In this document: one piece after another, positions 57,170 to 64,000 of the stretch
How the letters are laid out: each line of letters begins with the position of its first letter
How positions within the stretch are numbered: position 1 is the stretch's first letter
Assembly: GCF_024868665.1 (NCBI RefSeq)
Contig: NC_079894.1
Location: forward strand, 6,225,426-6,289,425
Direction: 5' to 3'
DNA: 64,000 bases
DNA from: Triplophysa rosa
Taxonomy: Eukaryota > Chordata > Actinopteri > Cypriniformes > Nemacheilidae
Translations under genes and position numbers: made by a program
Notes under the pieces: model-generated
The model's database searches: none
Seen by the model: only the letters and a program-made list of their open reading frames with translations
What the model was told of the DNA's origin: nothing

Positions 57170-59904
57170 TATGATCCAAACATCAACAACACCGCGTTCG
57201 TTCAGAGATAAAATCACACCCCGCCATATTTTCCAATATAAGTCCGGTTGTATTGCAGCTAGGCTATTTATAAGGAAACTTCCACTTGATGACATCATAC
57301 TGGTATTTTGAGACAGCCCTGTGAACCCTGTCTTACTGGTAAATTTCAAAAAATGCCGTTGCTTGTGTGAACAGCACATTTGTATTTACCATAAATTTAC
57401 CAAAATGACTTCACCAGTAATCTACCAGCATTGCTGTATGAAAAGGGCTATATAAACATACAGAATCTTTCCTGTCTGTTGGTCCCTTTTATACAATATA
57501 TGTTACAGTCATACAGTCCATTTTTGCCATTAACAGATCCAGTTATCCCTCAGATAATAGGCTACATTCTAATCCAGATTCTCACCAGGAACATTTCTCA
57601 CAAATCACTAATTGTTGCTTTTACTTTGTTTCATCAGCACTGCCTCAATAAAGAGGATCAATACATATATAGACAATAATGAGTAGTAATGTGATGGAGA
57701 TTGAACCCCAGAAGTGCAGTTGACTAGCTGAATGCCCCTCTGTGTGGAATCCCAGCCCATTGAACATCCGAAGCCCCTCGGGGTCTCTTGCTTTCACACA
57801 ACTCAGAGCAGCCGTGTTCTGGCATGACCACAGCATTAAACAGCTCTTTCTCTCCCTCTCTCTCTCCTACATACTCGAAGCATTTAAGTTCCAACTAATG
57901 GAAAGAAAATGAGTCATTGGGCTCTACAATAAAACACAAATGCAGGCAGTAACGTTTCTTTAGAATTAAACTCTTCTTTTTAAACAGTAAAATGAATGCC
58001 TATGAGAAACCCTGTAACAAGACATGATTGCAGACGTCTCCCGTCTACTACGTAGGCATAGTGAGAAAAGTGTGAGTGTACGTCTCGCGCTAAAGGTGTT
58101 GAGGGATCACAAAGTCATTGACACTGTGTACCGATGCCAGAAGAAGATAGCTGTGGAGGGGATAAAAGCGGCTCTGAGCCCAGAACACATGTAATTTTAA
58201 TGAACGCTAATACACGAACACCAAAACTAAAATAGCTCCTTAAGCCATTATAAAAGTTGGGGCAGGGTGGATGTTGGAAATGGAAAAACAGATCCTGAGG
58301 TGAACCATCAGTACCGCAGACGGGCCCTAATGACCATTATATCATTCAACAGCAGCTTTCTTTATCGCACATACACCTCGATATTAGACATAGGCCTACT
58401 GCATATCACACATGAACTCTAAGCTGTGTGTGGGGAGAGCTTTTAACAACATTATCCCGACATATGCACTCCCACTCTTAATTCTTCCTTGGCAGGACTT
58501 CAGGAAATTAGTATTTTAATATATTCCTAATGGATCACTTAAAGGTTACGTCTATCTGATAGCTTTGAAGAAACACAAACTTGGAACGGATCTCGGGGAG
58601 AATGAGGTAATCTCATTTTTCTTCCAGATGATAAATGGTTCCTAATCTAATATCTGTCTTAATTAAACATCCTCCCTTAAATTTGCCTTTCATTCTGTGA
58701 ATCAGCCAACAGAATTTCCATTCAGATTTGCACACGGCATATCCGCACTGAGCGAGTTACAGAAAGAGCGTAACGCGCACTCACCCAATACAATAGCTTG
58801 GAATGACAAGAGTAAAAAAGGACACTTAACCAGATAATGGCCACATCACCCGCCTCCACTGATAAAATCAATACTTTGATGGTAGGGCCACGAGATGAGA
58901 GAGAAATGGAACGCTGGCTCTAAAAAATGTATGAGGGCATGTACAAGATGAAGTACTTACTAAAGAAAGCTTTTCAAGAAAAATATGACACCTGTCCCAG
59001 TTGTCACCCCTAAAGTCCTGTAATATATTACAGTTTCTCGATGCATTACACCCCGCGGACGCTTCCTTTGTGGTGCCCTGAGACAATCCGTCTATAACGG
59101 TGGCAGAGGTTAGCCGCTAAAATGAGTGGTACGGCCTCAAAGTGTGTATTCTTGACAGGACTGACATAACGTATTGCGGCAATAAAGGTCAGTAACACAT
59201 AGTGTTGCATTGATTTTGTCTAATGCCACACAGCTACGACGTCTGTGTCATTGTTAGCCCACCAGATAGGATCAATTTAACACGCAAAAATCTCAGACTG
59301 AAATATCAAAAGAAGCCCAATTTTATAGACGAAGGAACAAAAGCTATCCGTATCAATAACCTTGGCCCTCTCTATGTGGTCACAGCCACAGTTTAATAAC
59401 GTCACGTCTGGCTCTGATCCACCTCTCACCTCATGACTAATCCAATGGGAATCCTTGTGCCGCATGTGACATTTTACATCAGAGAAAACCTACAACCCCC
59501 CACCAAACCTTCACACCAACCTCTTTCTTTCACTCTTTCTCTCTCTCTCTTCTCTTCACACCCACACCTCCCCGCACAACAATCACGATTTGTGATTTTT
59601 GTTTAGTCTAGTAGAGCAGCAAATCTGAAAGTTATAAAAGCAGCAGAATGTTTTACACTGAACACATACAATGATTTTTAAAATTGGACTATAGAGTATT
59701 TCAGAGATGACAGATTTTTGTAGGCCAACCCGGAAGTTAGCATTGCAGTGGTTCCCTCAACCATTTTTCCCGTAGACTTTTGGAAGATTGCAAAAAATAA
59801 GATCTGTGATTAACTGTCACCTTGGTGTCAATGAGCAGGCAAAACAGCGGCTCTAGATGCAGGAAAACTTTAATAAATTACATAGAAAACCCTACAAACC
59901 CCCC
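57170..59904. other. No gene recognised; candidate conserved non-coding
   Basis: No exons are supported. The stretch 58.5-59.1 kb is complex, repeat-poor sequence with TAAT-rich motifs (TCTAATATCTGTCTTAATTAAAC, near 58650) that resemble homeodomain sites. I infer only a possible regulatory role, which needs cross-species alignment. A (CT)-rich tract lies at 59520-59560. Confidence 0.3.
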
Positions 59905-60128
59905 AAAATCTTTATCTTATGTTTATAGTATTGTATTTCTTAATTTTTTATACCCATAGTCCCTTATTTAAATCATTGTGTACTGTATTCTATTGTGTTA
60001 TGGTCTCTGTGTACTGTTGTTGCTGTTTCTGTGTTCTGGATGCTCCTGTCACCAAAACAAATTCCTTGTACTGTATGTGCAAAAATACTTGGCAATAAAG
60101 CTCTTTCTGATTCTGATTCTGATTCTAC
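59905..60128 (+). mobile_element. LINE 3' untranslated end with TTCTGA tail
   Basis: GTCACCAAAACAAATTCCTTG, then ACTTGGCAATAAAGCTCTTTCTGA and a short (TTCTGA)n tail. The same end occurs at 63635-63690 next to reverse-transcriptase-type C-terminal coding sequence, so this is the same LINE type. AATAAA sits just before the tail. Confidence 0.75.
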
Positions 60129-60536
60129 AATATGGGATCAGAATTGTTGCAATATTCTGAATAAATAAACTATGATCCGCAAATAAATATAGAGAGTTTC
60201 ACAACAAACATTTTTTAAATCCACATATGAACAAAAAGCGAACCATAAATATATGTTAGACGTTCCACAAAAAGAAACGGAATTCACAAATAAATACAAT
60301 GAGATTTGCAAATAAAAAATATTTACAAATTTATTTCAATGGCATTTATTTGTAGATCACTTTCTGCACATTTGTGGATCGCTTTCTGTGCATTTGTGAA
60401 TCGCTGCACGCATTTGTGGATCAGTGCACGCATTTGTGGATGGCTCTCTGTGCATTTGTGGATTTTGAAACATTTCTAACTTCAAGACGTGCGCACAATC
60501 CACAAATAGGTAGACTCCGCCCACTATCTACGCAAG
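60129..60536. repeat. Degenerate GCATTTGTGGATC repeats
   Basis: At 60350-60470 the motif GCATTTGTGGATCG(C) occurs about five times with spacing of roughly 23-27 bp (CACATTTGTGGATCGC, GCATTTGTGAATCGC, GCATTTGTGGATCAG and so on). Upstream, AACAAAAAGCG and ATCCACATATG form partial reverse complements, so a decayed MITE with internal repeats is likely. Confidence 0.6.
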
Positions 60537-60640
60537 CCAATCGGGTAACTCCCGCCTTCGTTGGCCAATAGGGCACGTTCTAACTTCAGCCAATCACGTT
60601 TTGTTCTGCACTAAGATTCAGGGAGCTAACATGGCGGCTA
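60537..60640 (+). promoter_or_regulatory. Promoter-like cluster: three CCAAT boxes and a YY1-type site
   Basis: CCAAT boxes stand at 60537-60541, 60565-60569 and 60590-60594 (spacing 28 and 25 bp), all on the plus strand. AACATGGCGGC at 60628-60638 matches the YY1 consensus, which often overlaps start sites of TATA-less promoters. The ATG within it opens only a 12-codon frame (to TAA near 60667), so no downstream exon is established. It is next to a MITE-like repeat and may be part of a transposon rather than a host promoter. Confidence 0.4.
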
Positions 60641-61115
60641 GTGGCGGTCTAAAATGCGTGATATACTAAGAAATGTGAATGGCGTCTTCTTTATACTACT
60701 CAGTAATGATTGTTTGTGTTTATATGCATTGTCCATATGTTAGTAACAAACGACTGAAATGTTTATGACTTGACAGCGTGCACGGACTGGGGTGGACAAT
60801 CCCGGTGACTGGGGACTAATTTGGTCTGCTGCAAGCCAGCCGTTTTATTGTCTTTATGTACCAAAGGGATAAATTCCGATTTGGGCATTCGATAAAACAT
60901 CATCTGTTTCCCCGATACTGCGTGGGTAAGCAGCTAGTTCGCGCCGCACACTCAGCGTGGCGTGGAGTTTCAAGGTGCGCAGCGTTTGCATTGCAATGCG
61001 CACTGCAGCTGTGGGTGTAGGCTACTACCAGTATAACGATGGCAGAATTAACGTGGGGGAAATCATCAGCACTGTGAATTTCTATGTCATTCATAATTCA
61101 AAATAAAACGTAATT

Positions 61116-61183
61116 TAATCAGTCATCTCTGTTTATCCCATTCCTGAATGATCTCTGCTGCTGTGGCTAAACTGTTCTGTATA
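61116..61183 (+). repeat. Left arm of a perfect 68-bp inverted repeat
   Basis: TAATCAGTCATCTCTGTTTA ... GTTCTGTATA is the exact reverse complement of 63933-64000. Similarity continues inward with gaps (CTGTCTTAACTCTTGCC against CTGTCTAACTCTTTGCC). Confidence 0.97.
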
Positions 61184-61973
61184 CTGTCTTAACTCTTGCC
61201 ACAACAAAGTATGTCGATCCTTTGACTATGATCTTGTGCACACCATATATTCTCAAATTCACACAGCAACCCCAAAAGTAAACGATGTAGGCCTAGCAAA
61301 ATTTGTGTTTTCGAACCTTACCATAGTAAATATTGGTATACAACTGCAGTTAATCAATTTACTGTAGTTAATAAAAAGGGTTGTGGCAGTGCTTTTATAT
61401 AGCGTGTTATACGATATACGTCTCCATTTTTCCTGGTGCTAAATAAATCAATATTGTTGGGTTATAATTATGTATATATTGCTGCCTTTTAAATGAAACA
61501 TTGTTACTAACAGTGTTGGGTAATCTTTAAAATACTGTTTATTTCATTTATTTATTGGAACGCAATAAGAACGCAAGGGAGGCAACACAACTTTTCTCTT
61601 CGATGAAAAAAGTATGAAGCAAAATATGAAATTGCCAAATAAAAATGAATTGAAGCTAATTGTACAAATTAATGGGTTCTCCATACAAATGCACAAAAGG
61701 CACTGGATATTACATGGCATTTCAGTAAAGCCCTTTTCATACAGAGATCCCGGAAAATATGCGGAAGATGTGTCCCGGGATAACGGGATCGGTTGATTTT
61801 GGTTCACACTGCCAGTGATTTTCTGGAACCTGTGCGCGCGTTCACACACATCCTAAAGACATGTGACGTGTAATGTACTGTAATGTAGACGGGAACGTAG
61901 CGCTGTCACGGTGAAGGAATTTTCCTTGCAGTGATATTGGCTTTTTTATAGTTCAATAGCGCAGTTTGCTATA
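61184..61973. other. No gene; possible element end near 61730
   Basis: AAGCCCTTTTCATACAGAGATCCCGG (about 61729) looks like a terminal sequence of a short DNA element; AGCCCTTTTCATACAG also appears, reversed, at 57434-57449. No partner end was found locally. Confidence 0.35.
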
Positions 61974-62408
61974 TGTGACCCTGGACAACAAAACCAGTCT
62001 TGTGGGTCAATTTTTCGAAATTGAGATTTTTACATAATCTGAAAGCTGAATAAGTCAACTTTCTAAAGATATATGAGTTGTTAGAATAGGACAATATCTG
62101 GCTGAGATACAACCGTTTAAAACTGAGGAATCTGAGCGCGCAAAAAAATCTAAATATTGAGAAAATTGCCTTTGAAGTTGTTAATCAGGGGCACTGTGGC
62201 AGACCATCCACTCACAAAAATAAAGTTTTTATATATTTAAGGAAGGAAATTTACAAAATATCTTCATGGAACATGATCTTTACTTAATATCCTAATGATT
62301 TTTGGCATAAAAGAAAAATCGATAATTTAGACCCACACAATGTATTTTTGTCTTTTACAAAAAATGTTCCCGTGCTACTTAAGACTGGTTTTGTGATCCA
62401 GGGTCACA
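61974..62408. mobile_element. MITE with ~27-bp inverted ends (TGTGACCCTGGACAACAAAA)
   Basis: The left end TGTGACCCTGGACAACAAAACCAGTCTTG pairs with the right end TAAGACTGGTTTTGTGATCCAGGGTCACA. It is about 435 bp, with no reading frame. The interior (AATTGAGATTTTTACATAATC, AAAGCTGAATAAG) is of a type common in fish genomes. The flanks (TAT and ATA) allow a TA-type duplication. Confidence 0.85.
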
Positions 62409-63035
62409 TATTATAACCGCATTCCTTCTATATTCAGTGCCAAATAGGTCTAGAAAAGCTCCTAAATGGGGTTAGCATACATTGTTGGTTTTTAAATGAT
62501 AAAGATATAAATTTAAAACAAAATAAGTACTTTTCATGTAGTCTATTTATTGGTAAATGCAGAACACTGAAGAATGAGACGCAAGAACCAAGGTATAGCC
62601 CAAACAGTTGAAGTTAAATATAAGAAAAATATGAACATATGAAAACAAAAGCAAATTGTTTGGGCTTGTTGGTGCAAATTTACAGAACCTCAATAAAAAT
62701 GATAACAGAACGATGCGCAGTTTTAATAAAAAATGTGTCAGTAGCCTGTTTTTACTAGGCTACTTTAACTGCAATACAAAAGGCAATTATTTTGTTTTAC
62801 ATGTTTTTGTTTAGAAAAAACAAGCATGCTCAGGTAGGGTCAAATCAGTCTGTTAATAAAAAAATCGCTCCTCCACGTCGTGTAGGCTACATCAAGAGAC
62901 GTACAAGACTTGTTTTGAAGGTTGCTAAGCGATCAAGTTTATTAAAGTTCTCTACCATTGTAACTTTGTGTTGATTGATGAAGTTATTTAAAACTTGCTG
63001 CATTTAGAGGCGACATATTCTCTCTCAATTTCAGT
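62409..63035. other. No gene recognised
   Basis: AT-rich sequence with short open frames only. Confidence 0.35.
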
Positions 63036-63690
63036 TTACATGCTCGGGACACATACACTCGAGACCTCCGAAGACTACAGCGGATATTTCGGACTGTTGA
63101 GCGAATCACTGGTACTACCCTTCCCACTGCAAGAACTGTACTCTTCCAGAGTGAGCGAGTAAAAGGGCTCGCAAAATCTCTCTTGACCCGTCACACCCCG
63201 CACACTTTCTCTTTGAACTGCTGCCGTCTGGTCGGCGCTACAGAGCACTGAGCACCAAAACAGCCAAATAAAGTTTCTTCCCTCAGGCCATCTACCCCAT
63301 GAACAGTTGAGCAGTTAAATGTTCTCCCCACTGTTCAATAAATATGTCCAATACTAAACTACTCACTTATACTCATATTTATTTATTATACATATGTTAC
63401 TGATTTAATATATCATACAGCTATCCCATTCCCTTACACAATTTGTATAAAGCACCTTATAACTTGTATATATGTAGCACATGCATACAATATAGCATCC
63501 GCTGGCCTTTTGACATATATTGTTTTTTCATATGTGTATTGTCTATTACATTTTTTTTTATATATATTTTGTTACCTGTGTCTTGTCACTTGTCACTTTC
63601 AACTGTATGTGCACTGGCAGCTTCTGTCACTAAGACAAATTCCTTGTGCGTAGAGCCCATTTGGGCAATAAAGCTCCTTCTAATTCTGAT
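63036..63690 (+). mobile_element. LINE 3' end (ORF2 C-terminus plus 3' UTR)
   Basis: A plus-strand non-LTR element of the same type as 59905-60128. Coding remnant 63050-63310, then an AT-rich 3' region ending in GGGCAATAAAGCTCCTTCTAATTCTGATG. It is severely 5'-truncated. It lies inside the region spanned by the 68-bp inverted repeat. Confidence 0.8.
63050..63310 (+). pseudogene. LINE ORF2 C-terminal tail (frameshifted)
   Basis: The frame RDLRRLQRIFRTVERITG, then LFQSERVKGLAKSLLTRHTP, is the C-terminal pattern of many fish LINEs. Near 63200 the frame shifts to HFLFELLPSGRRYRALSTK, followed by a stop and SFFPQAIYPMNS. In intact relatives the block ELLPSGRRYR directly precedes the end of ORF2. 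The clade (I/Nimb-like or L1/Tx1-like) is not resolved. The reverse transcriptase itself is absent. Confidence 0.75.
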
Positions 63691-63932
63691 GTATGTTCTT
63701 TGCGTTATTATGGGAAACTTTATATGAACTGTTCATATGATAGTAAATGTATTATACTACTACAGTATTTCTGTGTGGGGAATTGTGGACAGAATTGTCC
63801 CACATGGTCATCTTGCAATATAGCCTACTTACGCTGCTACCACTATAAAGACAACGCTTACTATTGTTGATGTTATGGGTAGTGTTTCTTACAATGATCA
63901 TTTTTGTCATGGCAAAGAGTTAGACAGTAGCC

Positions 63933-64000
63933 TATACAGAACAGTTTAGCCACAGCAGCAGAGATCATTCAGGAATGGGATAAACAGAGATGACTGATTA
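63933..64000 (-). repeat. Right arm of the 68-bp inverted repeat, running off the window
   Basis: TATACAGAACAGTTTAGCCA ... GATGACTGATTA is identical to 61183-61116 reversed and complemented. It still matches at the last base of the window, so the true arm may be longer. Confidence 0.97.

Overview
This window is vertebrate, and most likely from a ray-finned (teleost) fish of the cypriniform type. It is AT-rich and intron- or desert-like, and it contains no host protein-coding exon that I can support. What it does contain is a dense and unusually legible layering of fish transposons: L2 LINE copies whose 3' tail occurs repeatedly, an L2-tailed tRNA-derived SINE, Angel-like foldback MITEs, hAT elements with 8-bp target duplications, a Tc1/mariner remnant, vertebrate LTR elements and an Ngaro/DIRS-type tyrosine-recombinase retrotransposon. 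The lineage is inferred from this repeat mix, not from a gene.

Layout. 1-14.3 kb: mostly unrecognised unique-looking DNA with a ~425-bp tandem duplication (5.4-6.4 kb), a minimal hairpin (7.84-7.90 kb), a palindromic-family MITE (7.9 kb), and an L2 tail followed directly by an Angel-like MITE (9.95-10.4 kb). 14.3-21.1 kb: a nest. An Angel-like MITE was split by an LTR retrotransposon (5-bp duplication ATAAG). Its left LTR was hit by a hAT element (8-bp duplication CACCACGT) and by a 5'-truncated L2 (8-bp duplication GTAGACAT). Its interior was hit by a 3.8-kb Ngaro-like element that still shows split direct repeats, a CCHC gag, RT and tyrosine recombinase. 22.1-23.2 kb: another LTR element 5' end, whose LTR carries a 12-unit 24-bp minisatellite, plus a gag fragment. 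23-31.9 kb: sparse, with one tRNA-SINE, a (GA)n and one MITE.

31.9-37.8 kb: a 5.9-kb hAT-like element with CTATTTTG duplications. It contains a second, smaller hAT (GTAGATTT duplications, with a decayed transposase dimerisation domain) and a 2.8-kb L2 LINE. 38.1-42.7 kb: a solo LTR, a 600-bp foldback element and a second L2/CR1-type LINE. 45.2-46.9 kb: a hAT inserted in an Angel-like MITE. 49.9-50.4 kb: a solo LTR with a perfect TAAGT duplication. 51.4-57.2 kb: nested short inverted-repeat elements, then a CpG-rich ~560-bp direct repeat flanking a Tc1 transposase C-terminus. 57-64 kb: two LINE 3' ends of the same type, a TIR MITE, a possible CCAAT/YY1 promoter-like cluster, and a perfect 68-bp inverted repeat whose right arm runs off the window end.

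All coding sequence seen belongs to transposons and all of it is interrupted. Nothing here looks able to move on its own. The value of the window lies in its insertion-order record and in a few unexplained structures: the CpG-rich duplication, the 2.8-kb-spaced inverted repeat, and the promoter-like cluster at 60.5 kb.
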